NCBI GenBank assembly: GCA_022792815.1
Contig: JAAWBS010000021.1
Coordinates: 62,001 to 126,000, forward strand
Source of the DNA: Hungatella sp.
GTDB lineage: Bacteria > Bacillota > Clostridia > Lachnospirales > Lachnospiraceae
Direction: 5' to 3'
Length of the DNA: 64,000 bases
The position numbers were made by a program, and so were the translations under genes. Every line of letters begins with the position of its first letter. The first letter of the stretch is position 1. The notes below the pieces were generated by a model. The model searched no databases. It was not told where the DNA came from and saw nothing but the letters and a program-made list of their open reading frames with translations. Positions 25,201 to 33,113 of this stretch are shown one piece after another.

Positions 25201-27417
25201 TCACTGTGCCTTCAGCACATAGAGCTTGGACCAGAAATCCGTACAGAACTCCTCTCCCGGTGCGGCCTGCCCGGACGAGGCATCCGTGGTAATCAGGCCG
25301 GTGTTCATCAGCTCATCTCCATAGAACCACTCGTCCTTCTCCTCCACCAGATACTTCCTATCCCCGTCAAGCCCTTTCAGTCTCATCCTGCGGAACTCAC
25401 AGTTTACGTCATTTAAGATCTTATAGTACCCCACAATAGCCGTCTTTCGGTCCTCTGACACCACCATCCAGGCCGCGATATTGTGCTCAAAGGGGCTCTG
25501 AAGCCGATAGAACGTTCCGAACTGGATCACCTGCCGGTACTGCTTCATAAAGGCAATCTGCCTCCTCACCGTCTCCCTCTCTCTGTCCGTCAGTTTCTGC
25601 AGGTCCAGCTCATAGCCAAAGGCTCCGAAATACGCCACATTGCCTCTGGTATCAAGAGGAGTATCCCGGAACAGCTGGTGATTAGGGGTCGCAGACACAT
25701 GGGCCCCCATGCTAACCACCGGATATCCAAAGGAAGTACCGTACTGGATCTTGATCCGCTCAACCCCGTCGGAGTCATCGCTGGTCCAGCACTGAGGCGC
25801 ATAGTAAAGCATACCGGCATCAAATCTGGCCCCGCCGCTGGCGCAGGACTCAAAGAGAATCTCCGGAAAATTCTGAATCAGACGCTCATACAGGCTGTAA
25901 ACCCCCAATATGTAGCGGTGAAAAATCTCTCCCTGCCGGTCTGCCGGAAAGGCGGTGGAATAGCACTCCGTGATAGAACGGTTCATATCCCACTTGATAT
26001 AGGAGACCTTGGACTCCGACAAAATATCGGCGATCCTGTCATAGATATAGTCCACCACCTCTTGCCTGGAGAAATCAAGCACCAGCTGATTGCGTCCCTG
26101 GGAGCTGGTCCTTCCGGGGGTCTGAAGCACCCAGTCGGGATGGGCCCGGTACAGATCACTGTCCGGATTCACCATCTCCAGCTCTACCCAGAGGCCAAAC
26201 TTCATCCCCAGGGCCTCGATCTTTTCCGAAAGTCCTTTGATCCCATCCGGAAGCCGTTCCCGGTTTGCATACCAGTCTCCCAATCCGGCAGAATCACTGC
26301 TCCTGGCCCCAAACCACCCGTCGTCCAGGACGAACAGCTCGACTCCGTCCTCCTTGGCGGCGCTGGCGATGCGGACCAGCTTCTCCTCATCAAAATCAAA
26401 ATAGGTGGCCTCCCAGTTGTTTAAGAGCACCGGCCTCACCCGGTCTCTCCATACCCCTCTGGCAAGTCTGGTCCGATAAAGACGGTGGAAGGTCTGGCTC
26501 ATGCCGTTGAGACCCTGATCCGAATAGACCATCACGGCCTCCGGCACCTGGAAGGTCTCTCCCCGATCCAGTTTCCAGGTAAAGGAAAATGGATTGATTC
26601 CCATCATCACCCGAGTCACCTGATACGTGTCCACTTCCGCCTGTGCCAGGAAATTGCCGCTGTACACCAAAGAAAATCCCATGACCTCCCCCTGGAATTC
26701 ATCGGCAGCAGGCCTTTTCAGCACGAGAAACGGGTTGTGGTTATGGCTGGAATGCCCCCTCGCACTGCTAACCGCCTGGATGCCCTGTTCCAGCCGGCGC
26801 ACCTTTACCTGGCGCTCTCTGGACCAGGCCCCGGAAAACTGAATCCACTCATAATCGCTGTCCGGCAGATCCAGGCTCATACTCATAGCTCTGGTAATCT
26901 GCACCGGTCTTTCCGACGGATTCTCGAATCTGGCGCTCCTGGCGATGGCTGACTCCCCGGAGAAAACAGTATACAAAAGAATCAATTTAATATTCAAAAG
27001 CTTGTCCCGTAAGGTAAGCTCCAGAGTATCCGCCTCCTCTTCCTTTTCCGTATAAGTGGCCGGAAGCCCCCAAAGCTTTGGTTTCCCCCCAAAGACCCGG
27101 TAAGATTCATAGGTAAAGTTCGTAAGCCTGCTGCCGTTCTCCTGCAGAAGTTCCAAGGCCGGAAGTCGAAAATCCGTGGTTCCATAAGCCGGATATTCCT
27201 GACGGACATGCTCTAAGGAGAACCTGAAGTCCTGCTGCAGAGCAGACATAGGACGATGAGCGATCTCTAACAGATAACCGAAACTGTCCCTGTCATGGAT
27301 TCGTTTTCCGAAATACAGCTGCCCTAACTGACCGTTTGCCAGAATCTTTATGATATAGCTGATATGATCGTTATACAGATGAAATTCTCTCGATGACTCA
27401 TGAAATTGGATACTCAT
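25201..27417 (-). CDS. Alpha-galactosidase 2, GH36 family
   Basis: 738 aa. Same fold as the enzyme at 16648-18846 and similar over its length. Nucleophile Asp477 in YIKWDMNR, acid/base Asp533 in CASGGARFD, with LLNNWEATYFDF and FVLDDGWFGARS in the barrel. The ATG at 27417 (MSIQFHES) has GGAGGATTTTCCT before it; a frame running to 27522 has no ribosome site. It is monocistronic, with its own promoter region divergent from the YjfB-like gene, so it can be expressed independently of the transporter operon. Confidence 0.94.
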   Translation of the reverse strand: MSIQFHESSREFHLYNDHISYIIKILANGQLGQLYFGKRIHDRDSFGYLLEIAHRPMSALQQDFRFSLEHVRQEYPAYGTTDFRLPALELLQENGSRLTNFTYESYRVFGGKPKLWGLPATYTEKEEEADTLELTLRDKLLNIKLILLYTVFSGESAIARSARFENPSERPVQITRAMSMSLDLPDSDYEWIQFSGAWSRERQVKVRRLEQGIQAVSSARGHSSHNHNPFLVLKRPAADEFQGEVMGFSLVYSGNFLAQAEVDTYQVTRVMMGINPFSFTWKLDRGETFQVPEAVMVYSDQGLNGMSQTFHRLYRTRLARGVWRDRVRPVLLNNWEATYFDFDEEKLVRIASAAKEDGVELFVLDDGWFGARSSDSAGLGDWYANRERLPDGIKGLSEKIEALGMKFGLWVELEMVNPDSDLYRAHPDWVLQTPGRTSSQGRNQLVLDFSRQEVVDYIYDRIADILSESKVSYIKWDMNRSITECYSTAFPADRQGEIFHRYILGVYSLYERLIQNFPEILFESCASGGARFDAGMLYYAPQCWTSDDSDGVERIKIQYGTSFGYPVVSMGAHVSATPNHQLFRDTPLDTRGNVAYFGAFGYELDLQKLTDRERETVRRQIAFMKQYRQVIQFGTFYRLQSPFEHNIAAWMVVSEDRKTAIVGYYKILNDVNCEFRRMRLKGLDGDRKYLVEEKDEWFYGDELMNTGLITTDASSGQAAPGEEFCTDFWSKLYVLKAQ

Positions 27418-27528
27418 AGGAAAATCCTCCATCACAAAAAATTTTATCCTCATTATAATCGATATCTTCAAAAAGGAAAATAGAAAATATGTCGGACAAG
27501 CTATCGAAAATGTTAAAAACATTCCCGG

Positions 27529-27557
27529 TTGATTTTCTTCCTCCTCTTTGCTATACT
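27529..27557 (+). promoter_or_regulatory. SigA promoter of the YjfB-like gene
   Basis: TTGATT (27529-27534), 17-bp spacer, TATACT (27552-27557), 37 bp before the ATG at 27595. Confidence 0.7.
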
Positions 27558-27594
27558 GAAGAAGGAAAATTGTTTTGAAAGCGGAGGTGATCCT

Positions 27595-27771
27595 ATGGAT
27601 ATTGCAGCAATGTCCCTTTCCCTGTCAGCATGTTCTACCAACACCAACATTAGTATCGCCATGATGTCAAAAGTTCTTGACACCGTGGAAGTGGCTGGTG
27701 AGGCCCTGACAGAAATGATAGAGTCCGTTCCCACCCCTGGTCTTGGGGAGCGCATTGACATTCTCGCATAA
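27595..27771 (+). CDS. YjfB-like putative motility protein
   Basis: 58 aa, MDIAAMSLSLSAC at the start, then a helical VLDTVEVAGEALTEMIES and a closing PGLGERIDILA. This matches the YjfB family (small proteins of 55-65 aa in Clostridia and Bacilli, called motility proteins from genomic context). GCGGAGGTGATCCT precedes the ATG, and the gene has its own promoter and terminator. No flagellar gene is nearby. Confidence 0.8.
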   Translation: MDIAAMSLSLSACSTNTNISIAMMSKVLDTVEVAGEALTEMIESVPTPGLGERIDILA

Positions 27772-27796
27772 GAACTGCTCTTTGTCGCAAAGACCG

Positions 27797-27850
27797 AACA
27801 ACAGGGTTGGCCCTCCGCATATCGCGGGGAGTCAACCCTGTTGTTTTTTG
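27797..27850 (+). terminator. Rho-independent terminator
   Basis: Stem AACAACAGGGTTG (27797-27809) with CAACCCTGTTGTT (27833-27845), followed by TTTT. Ends the YjfB-like gene and meets the response-regulator gene on the other strand. Confidence 0.85.
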
Positions 27851-27858
27851 TTTCTCAC

Positions 27859-29382
27859 CTAGCTGGCTGAGGACCGTCCTCTTGGATACTCGGAGGGAGA
27901 AATCCCGGTCACAGCCCGAAAAATCCGGCTGAAATAAAACTGGTCCTTATACCCCACCATGAGAGCCACATCCTTGATAAACATCTCCGGATTTCTCTCC
28001 ATGATCTCTCTGGCCTTTTTTACTCTCACATTCCTCAGATAAGTGTTAAATGATTCCATCCCATGCTTCCGGAAAATCAGATTCAGGTAAGACTGGGAGA
28101 CATGAAATTCCCTGCACATAGAAGATACGGTCAAATCACTGGAGAAATGACTCTCCATATATTCTTTGATGTTGTCTAAAAATTCCGGAGAATCCAGCTT
28201 CACCGGCTCCTTGTTCTCTTTCCAGTAGCGGATAAAAATGCTTTTTAAGCTGTCTGTCAGCTCCTGGGACGTTCCCGCCTCATAAAAGGCATCCTCAAAC
28301 ATCATCTCCTCCTCCAGCACGTCCGGTCTGCTGTGAAAGCTTCGCCGTACCTTGGCAGAAAACTGTCTGATAATCTGTTCCAGGCAGAGCTGAGGACACT
28401 GAATCTCCTCGGCCTTCTTTACAAGGCCGGAAAGCTCTTCCACGATCTGTTTTCTGTCACGCCGCTCTAAGCTCCTCTCCAGCCTCGCCATAATCTCCTC
28501 GCCGTAGAGCTGCCGCTCCCCCAACTCTGCCAGTTTCTCCCGGCATTCCCTGAGATTTTCCGGGTTTTCTTCCTCCACATAGACCGTCTGAGTGACACCG
28601 ATGGACAGATGGCGGTTCAACTCCTCATAGATTCTCTCCACCGCCGTGCCCAGCTGCCCCGTGGGAACTGCGTTCTTAGCCATCACCGTGGTGACAAAAT
28701 TATTCTTTCCTTTCTTTTTTCCGCCCTCCACTTCGATGAATTCCGCAAACTCCTGCTGAGACACCGCCTTCCTCGGGCAGATATATAAAACCTCCCGCTC
28801 GTCTCTTCCATAGACAAACATAACTCCCTCCGGTTCCGAGAGCTGTTCGATCTCGCAGGCATCCGTCAGCCTTCTGGGCAGTCCGTTTTCCCTTAAAACC
28901 GACACATAGTAGGCATCCTCCTTAAAATAGCGGAGGATCTCCTTCTCCTTTCCCTTCTCTCCTATAATCATAAACCTGGCCAGCTTTTTGCGCTTTTCAT
29001 AAACCCTTTGGTGCATAACCAGAATCACCGGTTCCACCGCCTTTTGAAAGCCGGCCGGTGTCACAGGCTTTAAGATATAGTTGGACACACCGTATTGTAA
29101 AGCCGTCCTCACATATTCAAATTCCTGATAACCGCTGACCAATATCACCGAAGTCTCTTCCTCGGTCTCCTTTATGGCCTTTATCATATCCAAACCATCC
29201 ATAACAGGCATCATGACATCGCTGATCACCAGATCCGGTATATACTCACAAAATTTCGAAAGTCCCTCCTCACCGTTTTCTGCTGTTGCGATCACTGACA
29301 ACTCCGGACATCTCATCCTGATGATATCGCACAGATATTCTACTGCACTGGGCTCATCATCTACCACCAAAACCTGAAACAT
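27859..29382 (-). CDS. YesN-type response regulator with AraC output domain
   Basis: 507 aa. Receiver domain (1-120): VVDDEPSAVEYL, phospho-acceptor Asp55 in VISDVMMPVMDG, and LKPVTPAG. A long central region (about 130-390) precedes the C-terminal AraC HTH (about 400-500): VSSMCREFHVSQSYLNLIF and VGYKDQFYFSRIFRAVTG. Such regulators normally pair with a YesM-type membrane kinase and control sugar transport, but no kinase gene adjoins it. GGGAGGTAAAC precedes the ATG. The promoter is about 250 bp upstream, leaving a long leader. Confidence 0.92.
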   Translation of the reverse strand: MFQVLVVDDEPSAVEYLCDIIRMRCPELSVIATAENGEEGLSKFCEYIPDLVISDVMMPVMDGLDMIKAIKETEEETSVILVSGYQEFEYVRTALQYGVSNYILKPVTPAGFQKAVEPVILVMHQRVYEKRKKLARFMIIGEKGKEKEILRYFKEDAYYVSVLRENGLPRRLTDACEIEQLSEPEGVMFVYGRDEREVLYICPRKAVSQQEFAEFIEVEGGKKKGKNNFVTTVMAKNAVPTGQLGTAVERIYEELNRHLSIGVTQTVYVEEENPENLRECREKLAELGERQLYGEEIMARLERSLERRDRKQIVEELSGLVKKAEEIQCPQLCLEQIIRQFSAKVRRSFHSRPDVLEEEMMFEDAFYEAGTSQELTDSLKSIFIRYWKENKEPVKLDSPEFLDNIKEYMESHFSSDLTVSSMCREFHVSQSYLNLIFRKHGMESFNTYLRNVRVKKAREIMERNPEMFIKDVALMVGYKDQFYFSRIFRAVTGISPSEYPRGRSSAS

Positions 29383-29633
29383 GTTTACCTCCCTGTTTCC
29401 TTCGGAAAGGCCTTCAAAGCCCTTACAAACGGTACCCTGACATATTTAAAAGTCCTATTCCGCCTAAGTCCATCTCTATGCTGGCATGATGTCCCCGAAG
29501 ATCTCCCTACACTGGCCATGTATTCTGTTCTCTCCAAAACCTGGTCCGGGCAAATCTTCTCTCTGTTGTCTGTAAAACCTGTCGCCCCCTGTCCTGTCTC
29601 TCTTGGCCGGGCGGCGATCATCTTTATAAACTT

Positions 29634-29662
29634 AGTATAATGAAAAAACTCATTATTGGCAA
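29634..29662 (-). promoter_or_regulatory. SigA promoter of the YesN-type regulator with long leader
   Basis: On the minus strand TTGCCA (29662-29657), 17-bp spacer, TATACT (29639-29634). Transcription would start near 29627, about 245 nt before the ATG at 29382. The leader contains a 78-codon frame (29385-29621) ending 3 nt before the regulator ATG. It lacks a ribosome site and is probably not translated. Confidence 0.7.
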
Positions 29663-29830
29663 GACAATTAAGGTAACACCTTCAAAAAGAACGGTTAACA
29701 ACAACAGGGACGTATCCGCTACGCCCCTGAAGTGTTCTGTCTATGAATCGATCGTATCACTGTTCACAGTACATCTGCTTTGGAATAGCCGGTCAGACCA
29801 CACACTGTCATGACTGCTGCGCCCGGCGCA
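29663..29830. other. Non-coding spacer without recognised features
   Basis: Between the regulator promoter and the GGA-rich stretch I see no gene, terminator or repeat. Short reading frames lack ribosome sites. The sequence ACTGTTCACA at 29759-29768 matches the end sequence of the palindromic element at 49517-49661. Confidence 0.4.
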
Positions 29831-29832
29831 AA

Positions 29833-30081
29833 AGTCCGGAAATCCGGACTCTTGTGCTGCGCCGAACTGTCGTTATGCCTTTGTGTTTCTGTCTCCTTAG
29901 CTGTCCGCTCCGATGTCTGTCTTTTGGTCTCCTTTGGTGTCCCCTGCGCTGTCCGTGATTCAAGTCCCCATGCTGTCTGCCAAGATGTCTGCTTTGATGT
30001 TCCAGAGTCTCCTGTCCATGTCTCCATGGGATCAGAGCACTCCTGCCGGTTTAAAACCGACATCCACATATACTATGTGGC
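29833..30081 (-). ncRNA. Putative GGA-rich small RNA
   Basis: Read on the minus strand, a stretch of about 250 nt has at least 13-15 GGA trinucleotides, many as AGGA or GGAGACA/GGACAG, and is strongly purine-biased. A -10 TATAAT (30093-30088) with ATGTCA (30117-30112, 18-bp spacer) lies upstream. A 7-bp GC stem with an AAAT-type loop (29833-29850) followed by TTTTG could end it. A 101-codon frame (29764-30069) overlaps it but has no ribosome site and a low-complexity Thr/Lys/Glu composition. GGA-rich transcripts of this kind are the form of CsrA-sequestering RNAs; this is inference only. Confidence 0.35.
30065..30079. repeat. Perfect palindrome at the putative RNA start
   Basis: CACATA-TAC-TATGTG (30065-30079), 8 bp downstream of the -10 TATAAT. 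Either an operator or a 5' stem of the transcript. Confidence 0.5.
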
Positions 30082-30127
30082 ATGTATATTATATCATGGC
30101 ATACCAAAAATTGACATGGATAATCCA

Positions 30128-30919
30128 CTAAAATGATATGGAAAAAAATTTTTTTCCATCTTCATACCCCTGGCCAAGTCTTTGTCTGGCTCCCTCGGAG
30201 GAAAAGTCCAGCGTGCCTGTCATAAAGTCCCCCTGATCTTCTGACGGGACGATCTGAACGATGTTCGCACCCGGAAAATCCGCCTCGTCCACATAGCCTT
30301 CCCTGCTCAGGTGTACCACCAGAAAATCCCGGTACCCGGCGTTGTAGAGAGGTCTTACAGGCACGTTGTCTCTGATTCCCCCGTCAAGATAGAGACAATT
30401 GCCGAACCTTACGGGCTCGAAGATGCCGGGCAGAGCCGAGGTAGCCAGGAGTATGGTCTCCACATCCCTCTGGTTCATGCCGGTGAGATTAAAATAATCC
30501 ATTACATTGTCTGTGATATTGTAGCAGGCAGCGTAACAGGGAATCTGTCTCCTTGCGATCCTGGTCACGTCCAATTCTTTCCGTATGATCTGCAAAAGCC
30601 CGTCTCTCGTGAACATTCCCTCCTTCAGCGCACTGACTGCCTGGGAAAGAAGCCCCCTTTCTGCCAGTTCGTCAAGCCCCTGGGCCAAAGTCTTTTTTCC
30701 GGGAGTCAGAATCTTTTCGTCTGACATGGAGAGCCAGATCCGCTCTGCCGCCTCATAATCTCCCTGGGCAAACAAAATCCCGTTAAGTCCTCCCACGGAA
30801 GCCCCGGATACAGCCGTGATCCGGTTGTCCATGTCAAATTCCCTCATGGCTTTCCATACGCCCACCTGATAGGCGCCTTTCCCGCCTCCTCCGGCAAAAA
30901 CCAATGCAATTCCTCTCAT
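30128..30919 (-). CDS. Patatin-like phospholipase (RssA/YchK-like)
   Basis: 263 aa. Oxyanion-hole motif GGGGKGAY (10-17), nucleophile Ser41 in SGASVGG and Asp179 in YLDGGIRDN make the patatin Ser-Asp dyad. No signal peptide or membrane segment, so it acts in the cytoplasm or at the inner membrane face on acyl lipids. Substrate unknown. The last codons contain a 22-bp perfect palindrome (30138-30159). It has its own promoter and is divergent from the SGNH lipoprotein gene. Confidence 0.9.
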   Translation of the reverse strand: MRGIALVFAGGGGKGAYQVGVWKAMREFDMDNRITAVSGASVGGLNGILFAQGDYEAAERIWLSMSDEKILTPGKKTLAQGLDELAERGLLSQAVSALKEGMFTRDGLLQIIRKELDVTRIARRQIPCYAACYNITDNVMDYFNLTGMNQRDVETILLATSALPGIFEPVRFGNCLYLDGGIRDNVPVRPLYNAGYRDFLVVHLSREGYVDEADFPGANIVQIVPSEDQGDFMTGTLDFSSEGARQRLGQGYEDGKKFFSISF

Positions 30920-30949
30920 AACGTTGTCCCTCTCTCTCCTGTTATACCT

Positions 30950-30978
30950 ATACTATGACGGTAGAGAGAAAAGGTCAA
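30950..30978 (-). promoter_or_regulatory. SigA promoter of the patatin gene
   Basis: Minus strand TTGACC (30978-30973), 17-bp spacer, TAGTAT (30955-30950), 31 bp before the ATG. Confidence 0.68.
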
Positions 30979-31002
30979 GGGCACAGGCTAAAAATAATTG
31001 TA

Positions 31003-31031
31003 TTTACAAAATGTTAAAAAGTTGTTAAAAT
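31003..31031 (+). promoter_or_regulatory. SigA promoter of the SGNH lipoprotein gene
   Basis: TTTACA (31003-31008), 17-bp spacer, TAAAAT (31026-31031), 61 bp before the ATG at 31092. It is back to back with the patatin promoter. Confidence 0.68.
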
Positions 31032-31091
31032 AGAAGTATCAGTGGCATCATGCCTTTTCTAAAATTTATCACCCAGAACGGAGGCCTTATC

Positions 31092-31901
31092 ATGAGAAAA
31101 AGCTACCGGATGACAATGATACTTCTCTCTGCCGCATTGCTTTGCGGCTGTTCCTCTTTTGGAAAAGAAAAAGTACCTGTCATGGACTTTCAGGAAAAAG
31201 TGGAATGGAAGGCACCGGATCCCGCCGCAGGTAAAAAGCCTCGAATCCTGTTTGTGGGAAACAGTCACACATTTTATAACAATCTCTCTGGCATGTTTGT
31301 GAACATCATCGATAACCTCGGCCACAAAGGAGATGTCCATGAATTGTCCTCGGGCTACTACTCTCTGAGGCAGTTTGCTGACACCGCCGACCGTGGAGGC
31401 GCCGTGTTGGACCAGACACTGTCAGATCAGAAATGGGATTTTGTGATTCTTCAAGAGAATACCAGCAACGCTCTGTCATCTGTTGCCGAGAAGGAGATGT
31501 TTCCTTTCGCCCGAACCCTGGACGAAAAGATCAAGGCTTCCGGTGCGCAGACTATCTTTTTGATGACCTGGACCCCGAAAGACGGCATCAAAAAGATGAA
31601 GAGAGAGGAGGCTCAGTCCGACATCGCCTCCTGCTATATGACCATCGCCGATGAGCTGGGAAGCCTGCTGATCCCGGCCGGTGCAGGCTTTCTTCGGTGT
31701 TCCCAGCTGTATCCTGAGATCGAACTGTGGAATCAGGATGGGCAGCATCCGTCCCCTGAGGGAAGCTACCTGGCCGCCTGTTTAGCCTACGCCGTCATCT
31801 ATCAGGAATCTCCCGAAGATTGTTCTTATACCGGCGATCTCGATCAAGACGTAGCCCGAAAGCTACAGGGGGTTGCGGCAGATATGATATTCACGGATTA
31901 A
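31092..31901 (+). CDS. SGNH/GDSL-type hydrolase lipoprotein
   Basis: 269 aa. Signal peptide with lipobox LLCGC (Cys at about residue 19). Block I ILFVGNSHTFYNN gives nucleophile Ser58, block V DGQHPSPEGSY gives Asp216 and His219. The central FVILQENTSNAL supplies a block III-like Asn. Probably a membrane-anchored extracellular esterase, perhaps deacetylating a carbohydrate. The ATG at 31092 follows GGAGGCC; an upstream frame start at 31050 lacks a ribosome site. Confidence 0.85.
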   Translation: MRKSYRMTMILLSAALLCGCSSFGKEKVPVMDFQEKVEWKAPDPAAGKKPRILFVGNSHTFYNNLSGMFVNIIDNLGHKGDVHELSSGYYSLRQFADTADRGGAVLDQTLSDQKWDFVILQENTSNALSSVAEKEMFPFARTLDEKIKASGAQTIFLMTWTPKDGIKKMKREEAQSDIASCYMTIADELGSLLIPAGAGFLRCSQLYPEIELWNQDGQHPSPEGSYLAACLAYAVIYQESPEDCSYTGDLDQDVARKLQGVAADMIFTD

Positions 31902-31948
31902 AACCTGTTTTTTTACAGATATCACGAGAGACCGTGCACAGGAAACCG

Positions 31949-31975
31949 TCATAGGCATATGATATACCATACCGT
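31949..31975 (+). promoter_or_regulatory. Possible SigE/SigK-type sporulation promoter
   Basis: CATACCGT at 31968-31975 is close to the SigE -10 consensus CATACAnT, with TCATAGG at 31949-31955 at about the -35. Spacing is 12 nt, slightly short. It would drive the DUF4397 gene at 32008. Confidence 0.35.
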
Positions 31976-32007
31976 TTGCATCAGCAATCAAACAGAAAGG
32001 AATGCCT

Positions 32008-33033
32008 ATGTATATTGATAAAGACGGACTGAGTCTTACCCGCTCTGCCTCAGACAACGCTGAGGGGACACAGACCACCGAAACCACGGATGCCTCTTTC
32101 GGCAGCTCCTCCCCCGGGTTTGCCCCCATCTCTCCGGACACTCCGTCCTGGGGACCGCCTTCTGGCAGCGGCGGCAGCAATGATCCGGGCTTTTTCCCCA
32201 TCTCCCCGGACACCCCGTCCTGGGGACCGCCTTCCGGCAGCGGCGGCAGCAATGATCCGGGCTTTTTCCCCATCTCCCCGGACACTCCGTCCTGGGGACC
32301 GCCTCCAGGCAACAACGGAGGCGGCAACAACAACCGCCCCATCATCATCGTCCCCGGCCAGAACAACTGCTTCAACTGCAGCACCGGATCATCGTCCAAT
32401 GTACGGTTTCTTCACGCTGCGGTAAATCAGCCTGCCGTCAACATTATGCTGGGAAACCGCACGGTGATCAACAACATGCAGTATGGCAATTTCACTCCCT
32501 ACTATCTGAGCGGCAGCCAAAACACCCTTGTGACCGTCACGAACACTCAGACCGGTCAGACCCTGTTCCGCAGATATATCAATTTGGCAGGGCAGACTGC
32601 CTACACCATGTCCATTATCAATAACGGATCAGGCATCTCCGTCTTTACTCTCACCGACACCCCCTGCAGCTACCGCAATGCCGGCTGCCTGCGTGCGGTG
32701 AATCTATCGCCTAACAGCGGCGCCGTGGATCTCTTCCTGTCAGGCTACGGTCGGATCTTCCAGAGGGTGGGACAGTATGACGCCACCGGCTACAACACCA
32801 TCCGACAGGGCACCTACCGCACCTTTGTGTCGGAAGCGCTCCCCTGCTCCAACAACAACGGGGTCATCCTAGGGGACGGATATGTGGAGTGCAGCAATAC
32901 CCGCATCGCCATCATGGACTCCGCCACCATCAATGTGATGAACGGGGTGACTTATACCCTCTATATCATAGGCCTTGCCTATCAATTCCCGTCTCTGCAG
33001 ATTCTTCCTCTGGAAAGTGATTTGATTTATTAA
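32008..33033 (+). CDS. DUF4397 protein with Pro/Gly-rich repeat N-terminus
   Basis: 341 aa without signal peptide. Residues 35-105 are 24-residue repeats (two full, one partial) built on FFPISPDTPSWGPP and SGSGGSNDPG, followed by a Gly/Asn-rich linker. From about residue 130, NVRFLHAAVNQPAVNIMLG starts a DUF4397 region with two related halves (also CLRAVNLSPNSGAVDLFLSG). The ATG at 32008 is 6 nt after AAAGGA; the ATG at 32002 is too close. The lack of a secretion signal, the repeats and the possible SigE-type promoter would fit a spore-surface protein, but that is inference. Confidence 0.75.
   Translation: MYIDKDGLSLTRSASDNAEGTQTTETTDASFGSSSPGFAPISPDTPSWGPPSGSGGSNDPGFFPISPDTPSWGPPSGSGGSNDPGFFPISPDTPSWGPPPGNNGGGNNNRPIIIVPGQNNCFNCSTGSSSNVRFLHAAVNQPAVNIMLGNRTVINNMQYGNFTPYYLSGSQNTLVTVTNTQTGQTLFRRYINLAGQTAYTMSIINNGSGISVFTLTDTPCSYRNAGCLRAVNLSPNSGAVDLFLSGYGRIFQRVGQYDATGYNTIRQGTYRTFVSEALPCSNNNGVILGDGYVECSNTRIAIMDSATINVMNGVTYTLYIIGLAYQFPSLQILPLESDLIY
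32113..32310 (+). repeat. 72-bp in-frame tandem repeat
   Basis: Units 32113-32184, 32185-32256 and a partial 32257-32310, nearly identical at the DNA level. Each encodes 24 residues of Pro/Ser/Gly-rich sequence. Near-identity suggests recent expansion. Confidence 0.9.
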
Positions 33034-33046
33034 GGGAACTCACATG

Positions 33047-33087
33047 AGAGCAGGGAGGATGGTAACCGATACCGTCCTCCCTGCTCT
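33047..33087. terminator. Bidirectional rho-independent terminator
   Basis: Stem AGAGCAGGGAGGA (33047-33059) with 33075-33087 plus an inner GGT/ACC pair. Lies between the convergent DUF4397 and dipeptidase genes. Confidence 0.85.
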
Positions 33088-33113
33088 ATATCTTTCTAAT
33101 AGATCATATCTTC

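Noticed and set aside
29764-30069. 101-codon minus-strand frame, Thr/Lys/Glu-rich
   Set aside because: No ribosome site, the first ATG is inside a palindrome next to the -10, and the composition follows from the GGA/ACA repeats. Treated as part of a possible RNA.
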